DNA of 64,000 bases from Polytrichum commune (lineage: Eukaryota; Streptophyta; Polytrichopsida; Polytrichales; Polytrichaceae), in contig OX485805.1 of assembly GCA_950295325.1 (NCBI GenBank), positions 15,177,501 to 15,241,500 on the forward strand, in the 5' to 3' direction. Below are positions 47,468 to 56,432 of this stretch, piece after piece. Both the position numbers and the translations under genes were made by a program. The notes below the pieces were generated by a model. That model did not search any database and was not told the origin of the DNA. It worked only from the letters and a program-made list of their open reading frames with translations. Position 1 is the stretch's first letter. Each line of letters opens with the position of its first letter.

Positions 47468-48786
47468 AAAATACCATCTCCTCGATAACGCATCAGACAG
47501 TCATTGTTGGTTTCCAGGCCTGTAGTTGATAACAAAATCAAATCGAGCAGTGACATATTCCATCGAGCTTGACAACGATTCAAAACTCGTGCCGACATGA
47601 AGTATTCCAGATTCTTGTGATCCGTGTATACAATTACTAGGTGTGTAGTGCCTTCGAGAAAGTGACGCCACTCTTGGAAGGAATCCACTATAGCAAGGAG
47701 TTCCTTATCGTAGATCTCATAGTTGATTTCAGCAGTAGAGAACTTGCGAGAATAGAAAGCAATCGGGTGGAGCTTCCCGTCAACGCCAATTTGCGAAAGC
47801 ACGGCTCCTAAAGCAAAGTCTGAAGCATCGGTCTCCAAATAGAAAGCCTTTGCAAAGTTGGGATGTACCAAGATTGGAGCCGTAGTGAATGCCGTCTTAA
47901 GATCTTGAAATGCTCGTTCGGCTTTAGGTCCCCATTCCAACTTCTTCTTGCATGTTAACCGGGTGAGTGGAGCAGCGACTTGAGAATATTTCTTGATAAA
48001 GATCCGATAAAAGTTAGCAAAACCAAGAAAACATTGTACATCTCTAACCGTCTTCGGAACTTTCCAAGACACGATTGCTTCTACTTTCTTGGGGTCCATC
48101 TTCAAGCCTTCAGTAGTCGCAACAAATTCCAAAAACTCCATCTCTGTTTGGTGAAACAAACACTTCTCCAACTTGGCGTAGAGTTCTCGTTCGCGTAATT
48201 TTTTAAGAATCAACCGTACGTGTTTCTCATGTTCTTCTTCATTCTTGGAAAATACCAGAATATCATCTAGGTAGATGACAACAAAATCGTCGAGGTACTC
48301 CCGAAAGATGTCATTCATCATATGTTGAAAGACCGCTGGAGCATTGGTAAGACCAAAAGGCATCACGTTATATTCAAAATGGCCATACCTTGTGCGGAAA
48401 GCCGTCTTCCATTCGTCTCCTTCTTTGATTCGTACGAGGTTGTAGGCTTCCCTTAAATCAATCTTTGTAAAGATCTTTGCACGTCCAAGTTGGTCTAGGA
48501 GGCCAGAGATCAAAGGTAAGGGATAGCGGGTTTTCTTGGTCACCTTGTTGAGTCCTCGGTAGTCCACGCACATCCGTACTGAACCGTCCTTTTTCTTGAC
48601 AAATAAGATTGGTGCTCTAGTTGGCGATTTTGAATGACAAATGAAATTCTTGGCTAGGTTCTCGTCAATGTACTTTCGCAGTTCTGCCAACTCTGTCTGT
48701 GATAAGTTGTAAATTGGGCCAAAAGGTGGTTGTGCTCTGTCTTCCAACTCTATGGCGCAATCGTATGGTCGGTGCTCTGGCAGCAT
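47446..48786 (-). pseudogene. Chromovirus reverse transcriptase and RNase H
   Basis: An intact stretch of 446 codons from ATG 48786, embedded in a broken polyprotein. RT motifs seen: KKKDGSVRMCVDYRGLNKVT, FTKIDLREAYNLVRIKEGDE, TAFRTRYGHFEYNVMPFGLT and the catalytic VIYLDDILVFSK (YLDD). RNase H follows: FYLETDASDFALGAVLSQ, NYEIYDKELLAIV and VIVYTDHKNLEYFMS. Sense continues upstream past an in-frame stop near 48815 (DVFQKKNAD). At the C-terminus a frameshift near 47500 displaces the expected INYRPG...DALSRR block into another frame. Confidence 0.92.
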
Positions 48787-48955
48787 GTCGGCGTTCTTCT
48801 TTTGAAATACGTCTTAAAAATCCTTGTACTGCCTTGGTATGCTTGTTGTTGAGGTCGTCTCTCCTTTAGTCGGAGTTGCGTAAAAGACAAACGGTATTCC
48901 CTCCTTAGACAATTTTATGAACGCTCTTGCTCCAATAAATAAGGGTTTTTTTAAT

Positions 48956-49350
48956 TTATGGTCTCCTAGCGAGGTTAGTTTTTTCAGGGAATGTGATTGT
49001 CCGTAACCTCCAATCTATGGTTGGATTATGATCTACTAACCAGGAAAGACCAAGAATAACAGGGCTTGATGGAGTTCTAATGATATTAAAGACAACATAA
49101 TTATTATGGTCCTTAAACGTCACTTCTATAGGTTCTGATTCATGGGTCACATTGCCAGATAATAAAGGTCGTCCATCTATCACCTCTACGTGAATAGGCT
49201 TAGACTTTTGTACTAGACGAATCTTGTGGCGTTTAGCAAATTCTTCATCTAAAAAACAAGTAGATGCCCTCGAATCTAATAAAGCTAAAGTTTTTTGTTT
49301 CTAAAGACCGAGAGACAGAGAAATTGTAAAACAACGAGTAGGTTGGGCAG
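48956..49350 (-). pseudogene. Chromovirus aspartic protease
   Basis: Encodes QKTLALLDSRASTCFLDEEF, RHKIRLVQKSKPIHVEVIDG, TFKDHNNYVVFNIIRTPSSP and VILGLSWLVDHNPTIDWRLR. The ILG.SWL..HNP.IDW block is the typical C-terminal end of Gypsy retropepsins. The active site reads DSRAS in place of D(S/T)GAS, so the catalytic loop has lost its conserved glycine. Stops separate it from gag and RT. Confidence 0.8.
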
Positions 49351-49404
49351 AAAAATAGGAACCCGATTTTTATCGTGACATTGGGTCGTCCAACCGCACG
49401 GTTC

Positions 49405-50406
49405 CTACTGTGGCTGGGCATCGTCGTTTTCCGGGATCATCGCGCTTCTAGTCTTAACAGTGCGTCGGTTCTGCTTCTTGGGGCAGTTTATAGCCTTGTG
49501 ACCTTCTCCTCCGCAATATAAACATAATCCTTCTTCCATTCGTCGTTTCTTTTCTTCTGGAGTAAGAGTTCTGACACGTGCCGTTTCAATTTGCATGTCT
49601 TCTGCTTCCAAATGTGAATCCAAGCTCCTTGCTGTCATAGTTGCATTGTAACGAGTCGCTTGGTGTCTTGGACGTTGGTCTTGGCGACGTTGGAATAGAC
49701 GGTTGTCACACTTTACAGCTTGGCTAATGGCTTCGTTGAGTGTTTGCGGATTTGGAAGAGTTAACAGCAAGTCCTTCACATCATCCCTCAAACCCCAATA
49801 AAACTGACTCACCAACGCCTCTTCACCCCAATTGATGTCACTCGCCAATTGTCTGAAATCTGATGCATAGACTAATGCAGAGCGTGCCCCTTGTCGTAGT
49901 GACCGAATTTTGGTTGTAGCCCATCGGACCTTGTCATGTTCGCCAAATGCTTCTGTAAATGCCCCCAAGAATGTCTTAAAGTTGCTCAAAATTAACGATT
50001 GTTTCTCAAACAAGGGAGCAAACCATGACAGAGCTTGCCCTGTAAGCAATGTTCCAACAAGCCCAACACGCGCCTCTTCCGTTGGATAGCGTTCGGGCTG
50101 TAAAACTGTTATTAATCTAATTTGATTTAAGAAACCTCGAAACTTGGAACGCGTTCCATCGAACTTGTCAGGATGGCTAACTCGAGGTTCCTTCCATTGT
50201 AGCATTATTTGGTTTTGTTGACTCGAAGGTAAAGATACTTCATCTAGTGCAAAATTTTGGGTTTGATATATTCCAGAAGGCGCTATGACAGATGCTCCTT
50301 CGTTGTAAAGCCCTGCCATGATTCCTTCAATCTCTGCAGTCCTATGTGACAACGAAGCAAGAACATTGATGATGCCATCTAATTTGGAATCTAAACTTTC
50401 AGCCAT
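49405..50406 (-). CDS. Chromovirus gag, 333 residues
   Basis: ATG at 50406 (MAESLDSKLDGIINVLASLS) to TGA at 49405. The open frame begins earlier, but only with a non-ATG codon. The capsid-like retrotransposon-gag region runs from KFRGFLNQIRLITVLQPERY to FYWGLRDDVKDLLLTLPNPQ. One CCHC zinc knuckle (CLYCGGEGHKAINC) lies near residue 300. It would form the virus-like particle and bind element RNA. This is the only domain of the chromovirus still uninterrupted. Confidence 0.85.
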   Translation of the reverse strand: MAESLDSKLDGIINVLASLSHRTAEIEGIMAGLYNEGASVIAPSGIYQTQNFALDEVSLPSSQQNQIMLQWKEPRVSHPDKFDGTRSKFRGFLNQIRLITVLQPERYPTEEARVGLVGTLLTGQALSWFAPLFEKQSLILSNFKTFLGAFTEAFGEHDKVRWATTKIRSLRQGARSALVYASDFRQLASDINWGEEALVSQFYWGLRDDVKDLLLTLPNPQTLNEAISQAVKCDNRLFQRRQDQRPRHQATRYNATMTARSLDSHLEAEDMQIETARVRTLTPEEKKRRMEEGLCLYCGGEGHKAINCPKKQNRRTVKTRSAMIPENDDAQPQ

Positions 50407-50666
50407 CCTAAAGTCTTGATCTCCGACTATCCCACGAAAGGAGAACAACGGTTTGATAAGAGAACAATATTGGTTTAGAGGAAGGTACTCCGCAACCTCT
50501 AAAACGCCTTAAGACTCTGAGAAGAGGGGTAATCCACGCTCGTCAAGAGGAATAAGACTCCAATACTGAGGTGGAAGAAGTATCAGTTAGAGGAGGGTAG
50601 TCCGCAACCTCTAAAGCACTAGTACACTTTCAAAAGAGGGGTAATCCGTTCTCTAAGAAATGACTA

Positions 50667-50680
50667 GCTCTGATACCGGT
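50667..50680 (-). other. Primer binding site, tRNA-Met type
   Basis: Read on the minus strand the LTR ends ...GCATTCTCA and is followed by CCGGTATCAGAGCT. GGTATCAGAGC is complementary to the 3' end of initiator tRNA-Met, the usual primer of plant Ty3 and Copia elements. Confidence 0.85.
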
Positions 50681-50682
50681 GA

Positions 50683-51053
50683 GAATGCAGTCTCGACAAA
50701 TTGTCAGGGACACAAGAATGAGCAATGAGAGATTAAGTACTAGAAAACAAAATCACTAGGAAACTTGGATTAATAAGAAGAGTACACGATCAACACGCAG
50801 AGAGGTGGATTAGAGTCCTAAGGAGTGCGTTGTCGAGACTGAAGAATTCTTCAGCATCGACTCCTATATATACTTCTAGAGTCAACTCGTAAGCTTCTAC
50901 AGAAGGTTCTACCAACTTCCATTAGAGGTTTCTAGAAGGTTCTAGAAGCTTGTTACTAGAATGTTCTAGAATGTTTTAGAAAGTTCTAGAGAGTTCATTC
51001 TAGAGTGTTCTAGAAACTTGTCCTTAGAAGGTTCCAAAACTATGTCCCTAACA
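50683..51053 (-). mobile_element. 5' LTR of the chromovirus
   Basis: Read on the minus strand it starts TGTTAGGGACATAG at 51053 and ends GACTGCATTCTCA just before the primer site, so the ends are TG...CA. Length is about 371 bp. It holds a heat-shock-element array (about 51037-50901), a TATATATA box (50872-50865) and a downstream CT-rich leader. The array, TATA box and expected start lie in the correct order for minus-strand transcription of the element. Confidence 0.8.
50901..51037 (-). promoter_or_regulatory. Heat-shock-element array in the LTR
   Basis: From about 50955 to 51000 the sequence divides into consecutive 5-bp units AGAAT GTTCT AGAAT GTTTT AGAAA GTTCT AGAGA GTTCA, that is, alternating nGAAn and nTTCn. 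More units flank it (AGAAG GTTCT AGAAG CTTGT near 50935; AGAGT GTTCT AGAAA CTTGT and AGAAG GTTCC at 51002-51035). Arrays of three or more such units bind trimeric heat-shock factors. The TATA box is 30-170 bp downstream in the direction of transcription. Heat induction of the element is inferred by analogy with the Copia element ONSEN. Confidence 0.7.
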
Positions 51054-51484
51054 CATTGTTGGTCTTGTGGACATGCGGGTCACGCTAAGAATGATTGTCC
51101 TTTGAAGCAAAGACAAGCCCAGACCGTCGATAATCCGAAGTGGAAATCATTTGTTTCCGCAAAGGATTCGATGAAGGGATGGGTAAGCATTTACCCAAGC
51201 AGTTGACGTGTTCCCATTGTGGGTGGAATAATCACACGGTGGATAACTGCTTCGCTCTCCATCCAGAAAAACATCATTCTTTTGATCGGGAGAAGGCGTT
51301 GGAAGGAGAGATTGAAGCATTGGAGGAGAGGTTCAAAAGTTTGGCGTTATCTGGCCAAATCTTGGACTCACCGTCCTCCTCCACCGCTAAGGCTAGTTCT
51401 CCCACTCCGGATTATTATATGTTCGGAGCCGCGGGAGAAATGGTGAGTTCCACAACATTGATACGGGCTCAATCCGTGTCATGA
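51054..51484 (+). pseudogene. Gag zinc-knuckle region of the methyltransferase element
   Basis: Two CX2CX4HX4C knuckles: CWSCGHAGHAKNDC (from about 51060) and CSHCGWNNHTVDNC (from about 51210). They lie in different frames, so an indel lies between about 51110 and 51190. After the second knuckle comes a charged, coiled-coil-like stretch (FDREKALEGEIEALEERFKS) and a stop at 51482. In retroelements such tandem knuckles bind genomic RNA. The region starts right at the chromovirus LTR border, so its N-terminal capsid part lies elsewhere, possibly at 43.4-44.3 kb. Confidence 0.75.
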
Positions 51485-51710
51485 GCCACGCCCTCGACCA
51501 CAAAGAAGTCTGTGAAGAGCTTACGAGCTCGGGGCAATGGTCCCGCGGATCAGATTGGCCAGGCTTGTCTGCCATTATCTTTTGGATTGGCGGATGCGGT
51601 CCAATCTGTAAGTGGTCGTCATTTGAGCTTGGAGGCTTCGAATCCAACGACTGGCATGGTGCACACTTTGGCATCCAAAGTGTTGCATACGCCTTTGTTC
51701 ACGGCGATGG

Positions 51711-52684
51711 TGTCGCGCACCTCTCCATGAGGAGTGGCCGAAACACCATGGGCACAAGGGGGACCCCGGAGTGACACCCGGGACTTGTGGCGCCGTTGGT
51801 GAGAGGGCCCAAGTGATCCTAGTGTGGGTGAGGGCCCCGGGCGTTGGGAACGCCTCCCACCCACGGAGACTAGGAGGCACAAGGGTAAGGCCATGAGCTA
51901 TGCGTAGCTCATGGCGTGGTGATTCTAGAATGCTCAAGAACACCTCAATCGGAGGTGTGAGCTAGGAGTTATGGCCATTTGAGTGGGGCGCTGTCCCGGG
52001 ACAGCGCCCTGGTGCAGCAGTGCCTGGGAGTGACTCCCGGGACTGCCAAGGTTCAAAGAGGCATAACGTCCTCATAACTTGCCCAAATAGGGCAAGTGAG
52101 GAGTCCATCGGCATCTACGTGAAGCGTAGATGAAGATGGAGTGGTTGGTTGCTGGAATCAGACATCATACAAGGAAGTTATGATGGTCTGAAGCTGCTAG
52201 AGGCTTCTTAGCCCAGCGGCTAAGGGAGAATGTCCACTTGGCCCCAACTCTTGGTGGAGAGACAAGAGGTTGGTTGACGGTGGGGTAGGGGCCCCGTGTA
52301 AAGTCCTAGAGGCTTATATGGGTGAGGTGGTGTGGCCTCACCCACCCGAGGCCGAACGGCAAGGCCTCCATGGGCATTGGCCCATTGTGAGGCCATAGTT
52401 GCCTAGTATGGTTCGGGTTGTTGTAGTGTTGCTCCGGCAATGCGATGATCAACATGGGATTGGACTTCCCATGGATGGAAGTCCACATCTAGGAATGGGT
52501 TACCGATTAAGGGGTGAGTCCCGAAAGCAAAATAGGAGGGTTGGTTCCCTCCTATGAACTATAAGGTCCGGGGTAGGAGGAGCTAATCATTAGCATGGCG
52601 GAATGCGAATGGTTAGCACTCGTAACCTTTGCTAGAATTGAAAATTGGCAAGATTGTCAAGGGGGGCTAGCAAGGGTTGCGACA
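51711..52684 (+). mobile_element. Solo LTR, 974 bp, 5-bp target duplication GATGG
   Basis: Starts TGTCGCGCACCTC and ends AAGGGTTGCGACA, with terminal inverted repeats TGTCGC/GCGACA. GATGG lies at 51706-51710 and again at 52685-52689. It is nearly identical to 54885-55857 and, inverted, to 7218-8189. It splits the methyltransferase element between its gag tail and the protease region, and the coding sense resumes after it (EWSSPEFQPAKVFHLAGRIL). Confidence 0.92.
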
Positions 52685-52685
52685 G

Positions 52686-53470
52686 ATGGAGTGGTCGTCG
52701 CCAGAATTCCAACCTGCTAAGGTTTTCCACTTAGCGGGTAGGATTTTGGAAGGGAAGGCATCCTCACCTTCTCTGACCGTGGCCCAAGCCACCACGGACA
52801 TCCTTGCTTTTGAAGACCCCGATGAAGTGGCCATACGGCGAGCGAGGCTTGCCGCATAGACCATTGCGTCTTTTGACACACACACCTCAGATGACAGGGG
52901 GCCGACCACGTCTTATGACTCACCACAATCCGCGGGAGCAGCTTATCTGTCTGATGTAGCTACTAGACTTGCTCGCGAGTGCCGCGGCATTTGACCCGGT
53001 GTCGTGTGTATGGTGAATGATACCGATATTTTGGTGGTCAGTCGGACTAGGGGCAATGCCACTCAGGTTGCTCCATGTTGTGTGATGATGGATTCAAGGG
53101 CACAGCCAGTTATGATTGGCAAGAAGCTTGCCCAAGTGTTGGGATTGGCTGCCGAGGACTTGGCTCCTTGTCCATTCACCATTGTCACATCCGTTGGTCA
53201 TGTGGAGCGGGCCACAAGTTATACTCGGGAGCCATTACAGCTTAGCTTCCGAGTGAAGCCTGGAGATTCACCCACACCTCTTTTTCTTAGGTGTGCGGTG
53301 AGGAATGCGACCAACTATGACATTTTAGTTGCTCAGCAAGCACTTTATCCTCTCGGTTTTGATTTAGACAACTGGACTGAGGAGGCTTGGATCCAACCAG
53401 GTTGGTAACTTGGTCGTCTGGAGATGGCCACATGGAACTTATTCTTGTAGCATTCGCAGCGGCCGCAACC
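52686..53470 (+). pseudogene. Retropepsin-like domain of the methyltransferase element
   Basis: After the solo LTR the frame reads PEFQPAKVFHLAGRILEGKA, a stop, ...AAYLSDVATRLARECRGI, another stop, then the core VAPCCVMMDSRAQPVMIGKK followed by LAQVLGL, LQLSFRVKPGD and NYDILVAQQALYPLGFDLDN. The ...DSxAQPVMIGKKLA... loop and the following NYDILVG/AQ..LYPLG block are retropepsin-like. The expected DSGA reads DSRA, as in the neighbouring chromovirus. The C-terminal part (NWTEEAWIQPGW) leads straight into the methyltransferase after a stop at about 53408. Confidence 0.65.
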
Positions 53471-53496
53471 ATCGCACGTTTATCCATGGTCTTTAG

Positions 53497-54678
53497 ATGC
53501 AGTGCTATTGTGGATACATTGCTTTAAATTATGGATCCGCATTATTGGAGGAGTCATTGGCATTTATGGGGAGTGTTGAAGACCCACGAGAGATGACATC
53601 TAAGAATGCCTTGATACGCCATCCCAAGGATCATTTACCACCGTGGCGTGATTCCGCCGGCTTATTCGGAAGGTGTGAGGACATTGTCCTCTCTCTCGAT
53701 TCTACCACACCATTTATACCGGATACTCCATCCACGTTGGCACGTCCTATTTTGTGGCGCCCTTCAAACACTGTAACTACTTTGGTGGAATTGTTTGGGG
53801 GCATCGGCACAGGATTAGCAGCCGTATTGGAGGCTCGCCTCACGGTCAAACAATATGTCTATGTGGACAACTCTCTAGTGTCCACCCGTGTGGCTCGTCA
53901 CCATCTTCACGGGTTGATGGTATTGTACCCACAACAGTTACACCCAATTGCCATTCGTGGGTATTTTTCACGTTTCCCTCGTGATGTCACACTCATTAGT
54001 GAGGCCGACTTACGACACTTGGGCCCGGTGGATATGGTGATTGCGGGATGGCCATGCCAAGGCCATTCACGTGCTGGAGCAGGCCGAGGTTTAGAAGATC
54101 CCACGCCTAGCCTTTTTTGGGACCTCATCCGGCTTATGCAGTGGTGGTTTACCCACCAACCTTCCCCTCCAGCGTATATCTTCAAGAATGTACCTTTGTT
54201 GGGAGACTCTCGGGACAAGGTGTTGGAAGGCGGTCATTATGTCCGTCAATACCTTGGAGATCCCATTTTTGTGGATGCTGCGAGCATTGGTTCTTATACC
54301 TACCGGCCTCGGTGGATTTGGACCAACCTCATACCGTCATCTATTTTAGCTAGAGCATTTTTTGCAGTGCCTCCACCTTTGGATAAGAAGGTGGATGACA
54401 TCTTGGATCCAAACCAGACCTCTTTGCCGGTTGTTCGAGATGATTTATCCCCGTTGGCATTGGTCAACAAAGTGGGGGCACCACGGAGGGCCTTTCCCAC
54501 TTTTATGACGTTTCCACAGTCATTCGCATTCCACGATCGGGGACCGGGTATGGTGTGGGATGCTAACACCAAAATCCACACCGAACCGTTGGCTGACCAA
54601 TGGGAGCGGGCCATCGGATTCCGCACTGGCACCACCGCAGCTCCTGGCCTTTCCGAGGGCCAACAACGCTTCGTGTAG
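53497..54678 (+). CDS. C5-cytosine DNA methyltransferase domain of a retroelement
   Basis: Open frame of 393 codons from ATG 53497. Upstream sense continues past stops, so it was part of a longer polyprotein. Motif I (SAM binding) LVELFGGIGTGLAAVLEA is at residues 96-113. Motif IV GWPCQGHSRAG, with the catalytic Cys, is at 184-194. Motif VI reads IFKNVP at 228-233 where IFENVP is usual. Motif VIII SYTYRPRWIWTN is at 266-277, motif IX/X-like WERAIGF at 369-375 and QQRFV at the end. These are in the standard order of a DNMT, and the RPRW.WTN form recalls DNMT3/DRM-type enzymes. The target-recognition stretch lies between residues 278 and 360. Glu-to-Lys in motif VI should cripple catalysis. The last GQAMDL-type block lies in another frame after 54660. 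Function in the element (maintaining or placing host-like methylation on its own DNA) is inferred. Confidence 0.85.
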   Translation: MQCYCGYIALNYGSALLEESLAFMGSVEDPREMTSKNALIRHPKDHLPPWRDSAGLFGRCEDIVLSLDSTTPFIPDTPSTLARPILWRPSNTVTTLVELFGGIGTGLAAVLEARLTVKQYVYVDNSLVSTRVARHHLHGLMVLYPQQLHPIAIRGYFSRFPRDVTLISEADLRHLGPVDMVIAGWPCQGHSRAGAGRGLEDPTPSLFWDLIRLMQWWFTHQPSPPAYIFKNVPLLGDSRDKVLEGGHYVRQYLGDPIFVDAASIGSYTYRPRWIWTNLIPSSILARAFFAVPPPLDKKVDDILDPNQTSLPVVRDDLSPLALVNKVGAPRRAFPTFMTFPQSFAFHDRGPGMVWDANTKIHTEPLADQWERAIGFRTGTTAAPGLSEGQQRFV

Positions 54679-54884
54679 GCCAAGCCATGGATCTTTATAC
54701 CATGGTGTGGACTATTGGTTTATGCCTTGCATTGCAACGGCATCATGGTGACCAGTTGTTCTCTCTGGGGGCAGAGGATTCTGGTCAGGGGGCACATCGG
54801 TCCACATCCATGGAGGAAGAAATTGAGGTCATGGTTGGAGAAGCCAAACGAATTTGTCGATTCAAGCAGCAGGTGATGAAGGAG
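54660..54884 (+). pseudogene. C-terminal region after the methyltransferase, part 1
   Basis: In the frame of 54600-55070 the sequence reads VGQAMDLYTMVWTIGLCLAL, QRHHGDQLFSLGAEDSGQGA and MEEEIEVMVGEAKRICRFKQ, up to the second solo LTR. VGQAMDL is probably methyltransferase motif X, displaced by a one-base frameshift at about 54678. The rest is an acidic, helical segment of unknown role. The frame continues beyond the LTR at 55863. Confidence 0.55.
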
Positions 54885-55857
54885 TGTCGCGCACCTCTCC
54901 ATGAGGAGTGGCCGAAACACCATGGGCACAAGGGGGACCCCGGAGTGACACCCGGGACTTGTGGCGCCGTTGGTGAGAGGGCCCAAGTGATCCTAGTGTG
55001 GGTGAGGGCCCCGGGCGTTGGGAACGCCTCCCACCCACGGAGACTAGGAGGCACAAGGGTAAGGCCATGAGCTATGCGTAGCTCATGGCGTGGTGATTCT
55101 AGAATGCTCAAGAACACCTCAATCGGAGGTGTGAGCTAGGAGTTATGGCCATTTGAGTGGGGTGCTGTCCCGGGACAGCGCCCTGCTACAGCAGTGCCTG
55201 GGAGTGATTCCCGGGACTGCCAAGGTTCAAACAGGCATAACTTCCTCAGCACTTGCCCGAATGGGGCAAGCGAGGAGTCCATCGGCATCTACGTGAAGCG
55301 TAGATGAAGATGGAGTGGTTGGTTGCTGGAATCAGACATCATACAAGGAAGTTATGATGGTCTGAAGCTGCTGGGGGCTTCTAGGCCCAGCGGCTAAGGG
55401 AAAATGTCCACTTGGCCCCAACTCTTGGTAGAGAGACAAGAGGTTGGTTGACGGTGGGGTAGGGGCCCCGCGTAGAGTCCTAGAGGCTTATATGGGTGAG
55501 GTGGTGTGGCCTCACCCACCCGAGGCCGAACGGCACGGCCTCCATGGGCATTGGCCCATTGTGAGGCCATAGTTGCCTAGTATGGTTCGGGTTGTTGTAG
55601 TGTTGCTCCGGCAACGCGATGATCAACATAGGATTGGACTTCCATGGATGGAAGTCCACATTGGGGAAATGGGTTACCGACTAAGGGGTGAGTCCCGAAA
55701 GCAAAGTAGGAGGGTTGGTTCCCTCCTATGAACTATTGGTCCGGGGTAAGAGGAGCTATCCATTAGCATGGCGGAATGCGAAGGGTTAGCGACTCGTAAC
55801 CTTTGCTAGAATTGAAAATTGGCAAGATTATTAAGGGACCTAGCAAGGGTTGCGACA
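54885..55857 (+). mobile_element. Solo LTR, 973 bp, 5-bp target duplication AGGAG
   Basis: Starts TGTCGCGCACCTC, ends AAGGGTTGCGACA. AGGAG is at 54880-54884 and 55858-55862. It is almost identical to 51711-52684. Because each of these two direct copies has its own perfect duplication (GATGG and AGGAG), they are independent insertions and not the LTR pair of one element. The coding sense of the host element (VMK before, then LRAQRVYTALASSP after) is cut by it. Confidence 0.92.
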
Positions 55858-55862
55858 AGGAG

Positions 55863-56204
55863 CTTCGAGCTCAACGGGTTTATACTGCTTTGGCTTCTTC
55901 ACCTCTGGTGGTGGCTTCATCATCACATATTGGTGGTGATGAAGAGGGGATGGACTCTATTGCTAGCACGGAGGGTGGGGGCATGGTTAATGCCTCCTCC
56001 TCTCATTAGCAGTTAGAGTTTGTGCCAGCACCAGGTGGTTTTCTCCTAGTGGAGAGGGAGACCACAGAGTTTGATGATTGGCCATTGGAATTGGGCCTTC
56101 ATCTCACTGGTGCTGAGGCACAGAAAGTACGAGCATTTATTCGCTGGTGTGTCGAGGTGTGTTGTTTATGTGTGACTTTGCTATGTTTTAGTGTTGTTTG
56201 TTAG
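55863..56204 (+). pseudogene. C-terminal region after the methyltransferase, part 2
   Basis: Continues the acidic region with LRAQRVYTALASSPLVVASS, HIGGDEEGMDSIASTEGGG, a TAG, and then a second segment (56022-56204) with PAPGGFLLVERETTEFDDWP and LELGLHLTGAEAQKVRAFIR. No known domain is recognised. Coding sense ends before the hAT-type element at 56433. Confidence 0.45.
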
Positions 56205-56432
56205 TGGTGATTGGTACTTGAGCTGTAGTGACACACGATTGCTATTTACACGACAATGCTCTGAATATTTAACATTGTCACATCCTTTTTTAGTATAATA
56301 TTTGAATTAGTGCACTTGGTGAGATATATAATATGTAGTTGGGACATGACACTGCAAACCGATAAGAATCTAAACTGATCCAAATTGATTGTCAAAAGAA
56401 ACAGTGGCTTCTAGGCAAAAGAAGAAGGGTAG

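Larger units (their letters stand above)
45823..51053 (-). mobile_element. Ty3/Gypsy chromovirus, degraded, minus strand
   Basis: Domain order on the minus strand is 5' LTR (51053-50683), primer binding site, gag with zinc knuckle, protease, reverse transcriptase, RNase H, integrase and chromodomain. This order and the chromodomain are diagnostic of Ty3/Gypsy chromoviruses, which insert by chromatin targeting. Reading frames are broken by several stops and frameshifts, so it is inactive. I cannot find a matching 3' LTR below 46 kb, so the element is truncated or its 3' end has been replaced. Its 5' LTR abuts the zinc-knuckle coding region of the methyltransferase retroelement at 51054, indicating a nested insertion. 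Confidence 0.9.
51054..56204 (+). mobile_element. DNA-methyltransferase-bearing retroelement (partial, nested)
   Basis: Plus-strand remnants in order: two CCHC zinc knuckles (51054-51280), a linker with TAMV at the first solo LTR, a retropepsin-like domain (about 53000-53410), a C5-cytosine methyltransferase (53497-54678) and an acidic C-terminal region (54660-54884 continuing at 55863-56190). Gag knuckles plus retropepsin identify a retroelement. The methyltransferase follows directly with no reverse transcriptase between. The polyprotein is split by several stops and frameshifts and by two later solo LTR insertions (51711-52684, 54885-55857). No RT, RNase H, integrase or LTRs of its own are found before 56.4 kb, so either the pol part is lost or this was a non-autonomous form. 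Confidence 0.75.

Noticed and set aside
51711-55857. Reading the two direct 973-bp repeats as the LTR pair of one element with the methyltransferase as its cargo
   Set aside because: Each repeat has its own perfect 5-bp target duplication (GATGG and AGGAG), the outer flanks do not match each other, and the host reading sense continues across each one.
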